A stretch of DNA of 64,000 bases from Henriciella litoralis (GTDB taxonomy: Bacteria > Pseudomonadota > Alphaproteobacteria > Caulobacterales > Hyphomonadaceae), in NCBI RefSeq assembly GCF_002088935.1, contig NZ_NCSS01000004.1, positions 496,001 through 560,000 on the forward strand. Direction: 5' to 3'. Position numbers and translations under genes: made by a program. This document shows positions 45,321 through 54,451 of this stretch, one piece after another; the first letter of the stretch is position 1; every line of letters starts with the position of its first letter. The notes beneath the pieces were generated by a model. It was given only the letters and a program-made list of their open reading frames with translations, searched no databases and was not told the origin of the DNA.

Positions 45321-45740
45321 TTATTGGCAGGTCGTTGCGACCCGTGATGCAGACGCGGACAGAATAACCGGGACGTTCTCTTCGGTTGTTCCGGTCCATC
45401 CCGTGGCATTGAGTTGCGCCTGATCGCCGTTCACCGTCAGCCGTCCGCTCAATTCACCGTCCGGACCGCCAGCACAGCGCATCTTAAAGTGATAGCCATC
45501 GGTCTGGTAGGAACTGCTCGTCACCTCGCAATTGGCATTGATGTCATTCAGAAGCGCGTCATAGGACGATCCAGCCATGACCGGATCGATGCACTGGCTG
45601 CCCACGTCCTGCATCGGGATCGGACCGAGCGCAAAGCTCGCCTGATAGCTCCAGAGGCCAGGACGCACATTGGTGTCTGCAGACGCGGAAATCGGTAGCA
45701 TTGCGAACATCGCGCAGGCTGTCAGTGTCTTGATTCTCAT
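45321..45740 (-). CDS. DUF3617-family exported protein
   Basis: A 139-residue protein with a signal peptide (ending ISASA) and the DUF3617 pattern: NVRPGLWSYQASFALGPIPMQDVGSQCID at the mature start in parts, paired Cys, and GGPDGELSGRLTVNGDQAQLNATGWTG in parts. Four Cys in the mature protein suggest two disulfides. Function unknown; the family occurs widely in proteobacterial envelopes. ATG 45740 begins the signal peptide. Confidence 0.82.
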   Translation of the reverse strand: MRIKTLTACAMFAMLPISASADTNVRPGLWSYQASFALGPIPMQDVGSQCIDPVMAGSSYDALLNDINANCEVTSSSYQTDGYHFKMRCAGGPDGELSGRLTVNGDQAQLNATGWTGTTEENVPVILSASASRVATTCQ

Positions 45741-45862
45741 TTGCTCTCTCAAACTTCTGCTTGGCGGTCCCATGAAAATGGCGCCTGGCCACATCGGCCT
45801 CAACACAAAGCTTTTTAATTCGCCATTCAGGCGAAATTCAGACCGGGCAAATGAGAATTATG

Positions 45863-46135
45863 TCATGATGTTGCGTCGGGCACGAAGCCCGCGACAAACG
45901 CAATGACCTTGCTTGCAGGCATTTCGCAAGGCTTCAAACGGGCCTCGCCAGAAACCCGGTAGAGATTGAAGCTGACATGATCATTGCCGCCCAGCGCTTC
46001 GCCATAAAGCTTCACGCGCCGACCGTCCGAAGACCGCTCCACCGTCACGCCCCAGCGATTGCCTTCATAGCCCCCCTGACTGTAGCCAGTGGGTAGGCGC
46101 GACAAGGCTTGGTGGAAGTCGTCGATAGCGGGCAA
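45863..46135 (-). CDS. Small conserved-looking protein of unknown function, TTG start
   Basis: A 90-residue cytoplasmic protein (no signal). The sequence is beta-strand-like with RWGVTVERSSDGRRVKLYGEALGGNDHVSFNLYR in parts, a composition seen in small peptide-binding or CHAP-accessory folds, but no family is recognised. It starts at TTG 46135, four bases after the stop of the MprF-like gene, with AGGCGG inside the end of that gene as ribosome-binding site, so it is probably co-translated. Confidence 0.65.
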   Translation of the reverse strand: MPAIDDFHQALSRLPTGYSQGGYEGNRWGVTVERSSDGRRVKLYGEALGGNDHVSFNLYRVSGEARLKPCEMPASKVIAFVAGFVPDATS

Positions 46136-46139
46136 ATGC

Positions 46140-47810
46140 CTATTTGCCGCCTAGCATCTTGCGGAGGCCGCCACTGGTCAGCAGGGCAACATCGGCCAGC
46201 GCGAGGGCGATATTCATCCGCCCCGGCGCGGCGAGATAGACCGGCTCCCAATCAGGGTGGAACTTCTCCTTGTAGCGGCGCAGGCCTTCAAAGCCGTAGA
46301 CGTTTTCGCCATGCGAATAGACGAAGGCACCGAGGCGGCTCAGCACATCGGCTTCGCGTTGGGTCGCAAGACCTGCGAGCGGCGCCATGCCGAGATCGAG
46401 CCGCTTGAAGCCTGCCGCGCGGCCCCAAAGGGCAAGCTCAGCAAATAGCGCATCCATCACGGGGCTTGGCGCGTCGGGATGGTGACGCATCAGGTCGATC
46501 ATCAGGGTTTTGCGGTCGCCCGATTCCCAGACATTTGCGAACGCCATCAGCTGGTCGCCTTTCCAGATCGTCGCGAGGCTGAAGCGGCGCAGATAGTCCT
46601 CATCGAACTTGCCAAGCGTGAAGGCTTTCTCTGCGCCTGAGTGACGCGCGAGCCAGGCATCAGAGACCGACTTGTAGACCTCGGCATGCTCATCGAACGC
46701 GCCGGGCGGCAGCATTTCAAACCTGTTGTCTTCGCGCTTCAGCTTGTTGACCGCCTGGCGCAAGCGGGCCCGGTCACTGCCCTCCAGCGTGAAGTCTTCG
46801 AGATTTATGATCGCGGTCTCACCCACCTTCTGAGCGACCAGCCCAAGATCGAGCGCGACGGGCAGGAAGCTGGCCGGCACCGCATAAAAGATCACATTGG
46901 CGCGGGCGCGGTCTGCAAATCGTTTGAAGGCGAAGGCGAGCGTCTGGGCGGCATCTTTCGGCCCAACCGGAGGCCCCATGACGATCCAGTTTCGCCCGCG
47001 CACGCCATACATGACAAAGGCGCGACCATCTTCGGAAAACATGAAACGTTTGTCGTCCAGATAGGCGAGCGCACCTTCGGCCTGCGCTGTGCCGGGCGCG
47101 CTTAATACGGCGCTTATCTTTTCATCCAGTTCAGCGGTCCGCTCCGGCAGGCCCGGGGCGCCGCGCGGCTGCAAAAGGCGCCAGAAAATGAAGAGCGCCG
47201 CCGTAACAGCAACGGTGACGAGCGCCCGCAAGAAGCGAGAGGCATCTGCATCCAGCGCAAAAGTCCACCAGAGGTCATTGCGGTACTGGACGTTGCGATA
47301 GGCAAAGAAACCAAGCCAGGCGACCCCGGCCAGGAGCCCGACCAGCAACAGCACGCGCTCTGGCGAAACGGCGATCTCGGAGATCGACCCCTTACGGTAG
47401 AAGGCATGTCGCGAGGCGCCCATGGCAACCGTCGCGAGCGCCAGGAAAATCGCCAGGCCAACATGCCCGCCAGCCAGAACCGTCAGCACCGACAGCAAGG
47501 CGATGATGATGAGACCCGCAAGCCAGGCAGAGTGCAGGCGCTGCCCGAGGCCCATAGACAGCAGGATGAGAAGCGTGCCCGCAATCGAGGCGACGAAGTG
47601 AGAGACTTCGAGCAGGCCAAGCGGCAAGTCGAAGGGCAGATCCTCCAGACTGGCGGGGATCATCAGGGCGGCGAGCACCAGCACGCCTGCAATTGCAGCG
47701 AGACCCGCAAAGGTCCGCGGCGCCAGCAGGTAAACGGCCTCACCTGCCAGAAAGCGCACGGCAGACCCGCCGGTCGAAGGTTTTTGATCTTCGATCTTCG
47801 GATCTGCCAT
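46140..47810 (-). CDS. MprF-like aminoacyl-phosphatidylglycerol synthase, short form (DUF2156)
   Basis: A 556-residue protein: six or seven TM helices in the first 230 residues, then a cytosolic DUF2156 GNAT-type domain. Seen in the latter are KRFMFSEDGRAFVMYGVRGRNWIVMGPPVG in parts, RQAVNKLKREDNRFEML and GFKRLDLGMAPLAGL. Such enzymes transfer Lys or Ala from aminoacyl-tRNA to phosphatidylglycerol, lowering envelope charge. Full MprF has about 14 TM helices including a flippase; this form lacks roughly half of them, so flipping would need another protein. Confidence 0.85.
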   Translation of the reverse strand: MADPKIEDQKPSTGGSAVRFLAGEAVYLLAPRTFAGLAAIAGVLVLAALMIPASLEDLPFDLPLGLLEVSHFVASIAGTLLILLSMGLGQRLHSAWLAGLIIIALLSVLTVLAGGHVGLAIFLALATVAMGASRHAFYRKGSISEIAVSPERVLLLVGLLAGVAWLGFFAYRNVQYRNDLWWTFALDADASRFLRALVTVAVTAALFIFWRLLQPRGAPGLPERTAELDEKISAVLSAPGTAQAEGALAYLDDKRFMFSEDGRAFVMYGVRGRNWIVMGPPVGPKDAAQTLAFAFKRFADRARANVIFYAVPASFLPVALDLGLVAQKVGETAIINLEDFTLEGSDRARLRQAVNKLKREDNRFEMLPPGAFDEHAEVYKSVSDAWLARHSGAEKAFTLGKFDEDYLRRFSLATIWKGDQLMAFANVWESGDRKTLMIDLMRHHPDAPSPVMDALFAELALWGRAAGFKRLDLGMAPLAGLATQREADVLSRLGAFVYSHGENVYGFEGLRRYKEKFHPDWEPVYLAAPGRMNIALALADVALLTSGGLRKMLGGK

Positions 47811-47833
47811 GTCTGTTTTCCCTGGAAGGTCGC

Positions 47834-48859
<1,026 letters not shown>

Positions 48860-48867
48860 TTACTCCG

Positions 48868-49872
48868 TTAGTTGTATCGATGTCTGAGTGAGTTTTTAAT
48901 TGTGGCCACAAGAGTAGTGACAAACTTTTCGGGGTTAGCTTCATCCCACATGATGGTCGTTCGGTGGTTGACGTCGAAATGTGGGCGAGTGCGGGGATCA
49001 TCCCATACCGCTTGTTCGCACAAATAGATCACAGGTTTGCCGAGCCCTTCCGCCAAGCCCGCTTCCCAATACGCTCCCTTGTTGCCGTGACTGAGATCGA
49101 CCAGCACAAAAGCGGCGTCTTCGATTGCTTCCCTCATTACGTTGTCAATGAGGCCCGCTTTAACTGTGTCAGGGCTGTCTACTCGATTCACGGCGACGCC
49201 CAGATGTTTATCGACTCCGGGCTTCAACACATCGTTGATGAATGCATCCAGTCGAGCATCTCCGAATTGCATTGCTATGAATCCGTCTTTCGATCGGGTG
49301 TCACCACGAGCCAATTGCTCCCACCGTTTCCAACCCGCCAAACTAAGTCGTGCCTGCAGCAAAGTCGGAGGAGCTCCCATCACCTCATCTAAGGTAGTAC
49401 TGTCCGACAGTAGCCCTTCATCGACCATATCCATAGCCAACCTTCCAAGGGACTCTTCTGACGGCGCCCCTATAAGTCCCTGCAGCCCAATTGCTGCCTC
49501 GAAATCGGGAGAACCCTTTTCCAACTCTAGATCGCCAAGATATCTTACCAGATTGTCCATTTGAACGAGACGAGTGGGTAGTGAAATGTTTTCCTTCTTC
49601 AATCTCTCCAGCTCGGCATGGGAGATCCACGGAATTGTCGTATCTGAATAGAATGGCAGATTTCGTTTTGTTCTAATGAGGTGAGAAAGAGCTGCTCGAC
49701 GAACCTCAGTCCACCACTTGTCAGATTCGAGAACTTCGAAACTCAAGTCACCCGCGAAGTAATCGCCGCAAGCGGGGCAATTTGCTTGGGTTACATCGCG
49801 GGAGCCTATGTACTGCGAGCCGCATGCACCTTCACCACAGATAGCGCATTCTGCCTCATCTTCCCAATTCAT
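48868..49872 (-). CDS. Zinc-ribbon protein with C-terminal nucleoside 2-deoxyribosyltransferase/TIR-like domain
   Basis: A 334-residue protein of undescribed function. The N-terminus has CAIC (9-12), Cys17 and CPAC (32-35), a probable zinc ribbon. The middle (50-190) is helical and ends SLAGWKRWEQL, as in winged-helix linkers. The C-terminus (198-285) has GFIAMQFG, RVDSPDTVKAGLID, VLVDLSHGNKGAYWEAG and LGKPVIYLCE: the Nuc_deoxyrib_tr/TIR-like fold with a candidate catalytic Glu270. Such domains hydrolyse nucleotides or NAD and occur in phage defence. Its start overlaps ilvN (ATGA) and ilvC follows 14 bases on. DNA is visibly less GC-rich than the flanking ilv genes. Confidence 0.75.
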   Translation of the reverse strand: MNWEDEAECAICGEGACGSQYIGSRDVTQANCPACGDYFAGDLSFEVLESDKWWTEVRRAALSHLIRTKRNLPFYSDTTIPWISHAELERLKKENISLPTRLVQMDNLVRYLGDLELEKGSPDFEAAIGLQGLIGAPSEESLGRLAMDMVDEGLLSDSTTLDEVMGAPPTLLQARLSLAGWKRWEQLARGDTRSKDGFIAMQFGDARLDAFINDVLKPGVDKHLGVAVNRVDSPDTVKAGLIDNVMREAIEDAAFVLVDLSHGNKGAYWEAGLAEGLGKPVIYLCEQAVWDDPRTRPHFDVNHRTTIMWDEANPEKFVTTLVATIKNSLRHRYN

Positions 49873-50420
49873 CCCGCATCCTTCCCGCGCCGAATGGAGA
49901 GGACGCCGGTGCGGCTGACCTCGACGAGGCCGAGCGGCTCCATCAGGTCGGTGAACTGGTCGATCTTGTCGGACGCGCCGGTGATCTCGAAGATGAAGCT
50001 CTCATTCGTCGTATCGATGACGCGGGCACGGAAAATCTCTGCGATGCGCAGCGCTTCGACGCGCGGTTCGCCCTGCCCCGCAACCTTCACCAGCGCCAGC
50101 TCACGCTCAATGCCGCGCTTGGACTTGGTGATGTCGATGACGGCAGCGACCGGCACCAGACGCAGCAGCTGCGCCTCGATCTGCTCGAGCATATGGGCGG
50201 TCCCGGTCGTCACGATGGTGATCCGCGAGCGATGTTTGCCCCGGTCCACTTCGGCGACAGTCAGGCTCTCAATATTGTAGCCACGCGCAGAGAACAGCCC
50301 GACGACACGGCCTAGGACGCCCGGCTCATTGTCGACAAGGACGGCGAGCGTGCGGCGCTCGTCGGCCTCTTCGGCGTGATCCATATCATAGGCGCTGGCG
50401 GGGATTGGCTCTTTGCTCAT
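49869..50420 (-). CDS. ilvN: Acetolactate synthase small (regulatory) subunit
   Basis: A 183-residue regulatory subunit of acetohydroxyacid synthase. The N-terminal ACT domain, LAVLVDNEPGVLGRVVGLFSARGYNIESL in parts, binds valine; a C-terminal ACT-like domain follows. Length matches the IlvH/IlvN long form. It is separated from ilvB by 146 bases that contain a dispersed inverted-repeat element. Confidence 0.95.
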   Translation of the reverse strand: MSKEPIPASAYDMDHAEEADERRTLAVLVDNEPGVLGRVVGLFSARGYNIESLTVAEVDRGKHRSRITIVTTGTAHMLEQIEAQLLRLVPVAAVIDITKSKRGIERELALVKVAGQGEPRVEALRIAEIFRARVIDTTNESFIFEITGASDKIDQFTDLMEPLGLVEVSRTGVLSIRRGKDAG

Positions 50421-50458
50421 GCGCGGGCTCCGGAGGGATATCGGGTTTGTGCTTCATC

Positions 50459-50534
50459 CTTCGACAGGCTCAGGATGAGGGTGCGTATAGCTGCCGGGTC
50501 AGCAAAGAGAAACCTCATGCTGAGCTTGTCGAAG
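50459..50534. repeat. Dispersed inverted-repeat element (HAELVEA-type) between ilvN and ilvB
   Basis: Two 22-base arms at 50459-50480 (begins cttcgacaggctcagg) and 50513-50534 (ends gagcttgtcgaag) are inverted copies with 20 of 22 matching positions and a 32-base spacer. The sequence tcgacaagctcagcatgagg and relatives is a widespread intergenic repeat in alphaproteobacterial genomes, which when translated gives the familiar HAELVEA. It could form a hairpin in the ilv mRNA between ilvB and ilvN. Confidence 0.8.
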
Positions 50535-50566
50535 CCCGGATGTGTGATTGCCTGAAAAGTCATCGC

Positions 50567-52357
50567 TCAGACCATTTTCCGTCCGGCTTCATCGATCTCG
50601 TTTCCTGAGATCTTGCCGAGGATCATTTCATTATGCGGGGCGCCTGACGGGATCATGGGCAGGCAGTTCTCCGCCTTGGTGACAAGGCAGTCAAACACCA
50701 CCGGACCATCATGATCGATCATCTCCATGATCTTCGTGTCGAGCTCCGCCGGGTCAGAACATTGTATGCCGTGCGCGCCATAGGCTTCTGCCAGTTTCAC
50801 AAAGTCAGGCAGGCTATCACTATAGGAGTGCGAATAACGTTCCCCGTGCAGCAATTCCTGCCACTGGCGGACCATGCCCATCCACTCATTGTTCAGGATG
50901 AAAATCTTGATCGGCAATCTGTGCTGAACGGCCGTGGAAACTTCCTGCATCACCATCTGGACCGAAGCTTCGCCGGCAATGTCGATCACCAGACTGTCCG
51001 GGTGGGCCGCCTGAATGCCGACCGCTGCCGGCAGGCCATAGCCCATCGTGCCGAGGCCGCCACTGGTCATCCAGCGGTTCGGCTCTTCGAAATGATAGTG
51101 CTGGGCCGCCCACATCTGGTGCTGGCCAACCTCTGTCGAAATGTAGGTGTCGCGATCCTTGGTCAGCTCATAGAGCCGCTCAACCGCATATTGTGGGCGG
51201 ATCGACCCGTCATTTTCAGGATAGGAAAAGCAATCGACCGCGCGCCATTTTGCGATCTGCTCTTGCCAGTCGGACAGGTCCGGCTTGGGCAGCTGGCGTT
51301 TCTTCCAGCCATCCAGCAGGGCCTGAAGCGCATTCTTGCAATCGGCGATGATCGGCACGTCGACCCGGATGATCTTGTTGATCGAGGACGGGTCGATATC
51401 GATGTGGATCTTGCGTGAACCCGGCGAGAAGGCCGAGACCTTGCCGGTCACCCGGTCATCAAACCGCGCGCCAACACAGATCATCAGATCGCAATCATGC
51501 ATCGCATTATTGGCTTCATAGGCGCCGTGCATGCCAACCATGCCGAGCCAGTCTTCGTGGCTGGCCGGGAAGGCGCCAAGGCCCATCAAGGTCGATGTGA
51601 CCGGAACACCCGTGACTGCCTGCAATTCCTGCAGCAGCCTGGAGGCTTCTGGCCCGGCATTGATGACCCCGCCGCCGGTATAGAAAACCGGGCGCCGCGC
51701 GGTGGCCATCATGTCGAGCGCATCGCGGATGGCGTGCTCGCTCGGTTCGGTCTTCGGCTGATAGGTTTTCTTCACAACGCCGGCCTTGCCGATATAGCGA
51801 CCGGTCGCGAACTGGACGTCCTTCGGGATGTCGATCACGACGGGGCCGGGACGTCCGGATGTCGCGATCAGGAACGCTTCATGGATGACGCGGGCCAGAT
51901 TATCGACGTCGGTGACGAGATAATTGTGCTTGGCGCAGCACCGCGTGATGCCGACCGTATCGCATTCCTGGAAGGCATCCGTGCCGATCAGGTGGCTCGG
52001 CACCTGGCCGGTGATGACGACCATTGGAATGGAGTCCATCATCGCATCTGTAATCGGCGTGACCATATTCGTCGCGCCGGGTCCGGAGGTGACGAGCACG
52101 ACGCCGCACTTGCCCGTGGAACGGGCATAGCCTTCTGCGGCATGGCCTGCCCCCTGCTCATGTCGAACAAGGATGTGCCGGATCGACGGCTCTGAATAGA
52201 GCGCGTCATAAATGGGTAGAACCGCCCCGCCCGGATATCCGAACATCGTTTCCACGCCCTGCTCTTTCAGCGCGGTGATCACAATTTCGGCGCCCGTCAT
52301 GATGCGGGGCGTCGTATCGGTCTGCGAAAGCGTGTGGGTGTCCATATTGCTGCTCAT
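50567..52357 (-). CDS. ilvB: Acetolactate synthase large (catalytic) subunit
   Basis: A 596-residue thiamine-diphosphate enzyme that makes acetolactate or acetohydroxybutyrate, the committed step of branched-chain amino acid synthesis. The N-terminal domain has FGYPGGAVLPIYDAL and the catalytic Glu in VRHEQGAGHAAEGYAR; the FAD-binding middle includes GVPVTSTLMGLGAFP; the C-terminal ThDP site is DIAGEASVQMVMQE with NNEWMGMVRQWQ. It is the first structural gene of the ilv operon, behind a leader peptide and attenuator. Confidence 0.97.
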   Translation of the reverse strand: MSSNMDTHTLSQTDTTPRIMTGAEIVITALKEQGVETMFGYPGGAVLPIYDALYSEPSIRHILVRHEQGAGHAAEGYARSTGKCGVVLVTSGPGATNMVTPITDAMMDSIPMVVITGQVPSHLIGTDAFQECDTVGITRCCAKHNYLVTDVDNLARVIHEAFLIATSGRPGPVVIDIPKDVQFATGRYIGKAGVVKKTYQPKTEPSEHAIRDALDMMATARRPVFYTGGGVINAGPEASRLLQELQAVTGVPVTSTLMGLGAFPASHEDWLGMVGMHGAYEANNAMHDCDLMICVGARFDDRVTGKVSAFSPGSRKIHIDIDPSSINKIIRVDVPIIADCKNALQALLDGWKKRQLPKPDLSDWQEQIAKWRAVDCFSYPENDGSIRPQYAVERLYELTKDRDTYISTEVGQHQMWAAQHYHFEEPNRWMTSGGLGTMGYGLPAAVGIQAAHPDSLVIDIAGEASVQMVMQEVSTAVQHRLPIKIFILNNEWMGMVRQWQELLHGERYSHSYSDSLPDFVKLAEAYGAHGIQCSDPAELDTKIMEMIDHDGPVVFDCLVTKAENCLPMIPSGAPHNEMILGKISGNEIDEAGRKMV

Positions 52358-52389
52358 CTGTTTAGATTTCCGGCGAATGATCAGGGCTT

Positions 52390-52420
52390 AAAAAGAAAAA
52401 GGGCCTCGTTAGAGACCCTT
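52390..52420 (-). terminator. Attenuator terminator of the ilv operon
   Basis: Minus-strand RNA: AAGGGUCUC (52420-52412), UAAC loop, GAGGCCCUU (52407-52399), nine pairs with one G-U, then UUUCUUUUU. It lies between the leader peptide and the ilvB start, the position of an intrinsic attenuator. Confidence 0.88.
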
Positions 52421-52435
52421 CCATGCGCGCCCGCG

Positions 52436-52454
52436 CCGACATATGACATGTCGG
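52436..52454 (-). promoter_or_regulatory. Pause/antiterminator hairpin of the ilv leader
   Basis: ccgacat (52436-52442) and atgtcgg (52448-52454) form a seven-bp stem with a five-base loop. On the minus strand it starts immediately after the leader stop codon and precedes the attenuator terminator, as a pause hairpin would. Confidence 0.65.
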
Positions 52455-52493
52455 TCACGGGTGCCTAAGTACGATTACCTTCTGCTGGCGCAA
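52455..52493 (-). CDS. ilvL: Branched-chain leader peptide of the ilv operon
   Basis: A 12-codon frame starting at TTG 52493, with GGAGGA seven bases upstream (52506-52501): MRQQKVIVLRHP, stop TGA. Four consecutive codons, GTA ATC GTA CTT (Val-Ile-Val-Leu), are the control codons of all three regulating amino acids. A hairpin follows the stop codon and then an intrinsic terminator, so ribosome stalling for any of the three charged tRNAs should prevent termination. The symbol is by analogy with other ilv leaders. Confidence 0.82.
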   Translation of the reverse strand: MRQQKVIVLRHP

Positions 52494-52519
52494 GGGTGTT
52501 TCCTCCAAAACTTGAAAGG

Positions 52520-52548
52520 GGCATAACGTGCCTCAAGCTAGCGGTCAA
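52520..52548 (-). promoter_or_regulatory. Sigma-70-type promoter of the ilv operon
   Basis: Minus strand: TTGACC (52548-52543), 17-base spacer, TATGCC (52525-52520). The expected start near 52513 leaves only about seven bases before the leader's GGAGGA. The -35 lies inside the 3' end of miaA. Confidence 0.65.
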
Positions 52549-53467
52549 CCTCCTTATAAAGGGCAGAAATAACCCTCATCCGCGTTGAAAGCTCTGTTCC
52601 CGGTATTCTCGGCCAGAACGGGAACTGACGTCCGATCCAGGTAAACTGACGTTTTGCATAGCGGCGCGTATCACGCTTGGCATTCTCCGCAGCGGTTTCA
52701 GAATCGATCTCACCGCGAATAAAGGCAGAGAGCCAGGGCATGCCATGCGCTTTCATGGCTGGCAGCTCAGGGTCGATGCCGAGGTCTACCAGCTTACGCG
52801 CCTCTTCCATCGCGCCTTCCATCAGCATGCCTTCGAACCGTTTGTCGATCCGCGCATAAAGCTTTGACCGGGGCGGGGTTAGCGCCACGCCCAGCCATTC
52901 ATCGGGGTTGAGAACACCCTTTGTGCGCTGCTGCTGAAAGCTGGTCAGCGCGCGCCCAGTGGCCAGCCACACCTCATAGGCGCGCATCAGGCGCTGGCGA
53001 TCATTATCATTTATCCGCTCGGCCGCTTCCGGGTCGACAGCTTGGAGGCGGATCTTGAGACCGCGCAGACCGTCCTTCTTGGAAATTTCCAGAACTTCGT
53101 GGCGGACATCCTCTGGCACGGGCGGGATATCGGAGAGGCCGTCCACCAGCGCCAAAAGATAAAGCCCCGTTCCGCCGACCACGACAGCCGTCTTCTCGCG
53201 CTTCTGAATGTCTTCGATGACGGCGCGCGCCTGCTCCAGCCAGATGCCGGTCGAATAGCGCTCACCTGCAGGCATGTGCCCAAACAGATGATGCGGGATC
53301 CCCTCCATCTCTTCTGCGTCGGGGCGCGCGGAAATAACTTTCAGCTCGCTGTAGACCTGCATGGAATCGGCGTTGACGATCTCGCCATTGTATTTACGTG
53401 CAACCTCAATTGAGAGGGCTGTTTTTCCGCTGGCAGTTGGTCCGTGGATCAGGATTGCAGGTTTCAT
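52538..53467 (-). CDS. miaA: tRNA dimethylallyltransferase
   Basis: MiaA attaches a dimethylallyl group to A37 of tRNAs reading UNN codons. The 309-residue protein has the P-loop HGPTASGKTALS, DSMQVYSELKVISARP, the GGTGLYL segment and RQFTWIGRQFPFW near the end. ATG 53467 is preceded in frame by a TTG one codon upstream. It is divergent from serB; the ilv promoter overlaps its stop end. Confidence 0.95.
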   Translation of the reverse strand: MKPAILIHGPTASGKTALSIEVARKYNGEIVNADSMQVYSELKVISARPDAEEMEGIPHHLFGHMPAGERYSTGIWLEQARAVIEDIQKREKTAVVVGGTGLYLLALVDGLSDIPPVPEDVRHEVLEISKKDGLRGLKIRLQAVDPEAAERINDNDRQRLMRAYEVWLATGRALTSFQQQRTKGVLNPDEWLGVALTPPRSKLYARIDKRFEGMLMEGAMEEARKLVDLGIDPELPAMKAHGMPWLSAFIRGEIDSETAAENAKRDTRRYAKRQFTWIGRQFPFWPRIPGTELSTRMRVISALYKEVDR

Positions 53468-53518
53468 CAATATAGACGTAGAGAGTTTGAACGCCCTCGT
53501 TAAGTAAGGACAGCCGCG

Positions 53519-54448
53519 ATGGATAAAAAAACGTCAGATTTCAGCCACGTTGCCACGGTGGTCGCGAAGTCTTCGCACAGCCTCCAACATCTCGGTGATA
53601 CGCTGGGGACGGCGCTGGCGAGCTGCAATATCAGCAATGTCGGCCCTGTCCGCCTGCTGAGCGGCGACGGTCACTTCACTGCGATCGAGCAGGCCGCAGA
53701 CGTTGCAGACACAGCAGCTCTGCGCGACTCCCTTGAGAAAGTTTTCAAGGACAAGGCCGACATCTGCATCTCGCCGACCGCAAATCGGCGCAAGAAACTG
53801 CTCATCTGCGATATGGACTCCACCATCATCGAACAGGAATGCCTCGATGAGTTGGCAGACTTCGCCGGACTGAAAGCCGAGATCTCGGCAATCACCGAAC
53901 GCGCCATGCGCGGCGAGCTGCAATTTGAGGACGCCCTAAGAGAACGTGTCGGCAAGCTGAAAGGCCTCGACCTCTCAGCGCTGGAGCGCTGCTACAAGGA
54001 ACGCATCACACTGATGCCGGGCGCAGAAACGCTGGTCGCCTCGATGAAGGCGGAGGGCGCGCGCTGCATTCTGGTCTCCGGCGGGTTCACCTATTTCACG
54101 TCGCGAATCGCCAACGCGGCCGGTTTCGACAGCCATCGCGGCAATACGCTGATCGATGATGGCGTGCAGCTTACGGGCGAGGTCGGCACACCGATTCTCG
54201 GCCGCGAGGCCAAATTGGACGCCCTGAAATCAGAAGCGGCAGAGATGGATGTCACCGTCAGCGATGCTCTGGCGATGGGCGACGGCGCCAATGATCTGGC
54301 CATGATCGAAGCAGCCGGCCTCGGCGTCGCCTACCGCGCCAAGCCCGTGACGGCAGCCGCCTCAGACTGTGCGATCTCGGTCACTGACCTCACTGCTGCG
54401 CTTTATTTCCAAGGATATTCCGACAGCGAGATCGTCTGGAAGCATTAA
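53519..54448 (+). CDS. serB: Phosphoserine phosphatase
   Basis: SerB performs the last step of serine synthesis. The C-terminal HAD domain has the nucleophile motif LLICDMDSTIIEQECLDELAD (in parts), Ser in ILVSGGFTYF, Lys in KLDALKSE and MGDGANDLAMIEAAGLGVAY. The N-terminal 95 residues form a shorter ACT-like or linker region. It converges with pheA, three bases apart. Confidence 0.95.
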   Translation: MDKKTSDFSHVATVVAKSSHSLQHLGDTLGTALASCNISNVGPVRLLSGDGHFTAIEQAADVADTAALRDSLEKVFKDKADICISPTANRRKKLLICDMDSTIIEQECLDELADFAGLKAEISAITERAMRGELQFEDALRERVGKLKGLDLSALERCYKERITLMPGAETLVASMKAEGARCILVSGGFTYFTSRIANAAGFDSHRGNTLIDDGVQLTGEVGTPILGREAKLDALKSEAAEMDVTVSDALAMGDGANDLAMIEAAGLGVAYRAKPVTAAASDCAISVTDLTAALYFQGYSDSEIVWKH

Positions 54449-54451
54449 GCC

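Noticed and set aside
50405..50608. Open frame containing HAELVEA between ilvN and ilvB
   Set aside because: It is a translation of the dispersed inverted-repeat element, not a gene.
48868..52357. Mobile element carrying the NDT-like gene into the ilv operon
   Set aside because: I looked for direct or terminal inverted repeats and integrase or transposase remnants around the gene and found none; only the intergenic repeat at 50459-50534, which does not flank it.
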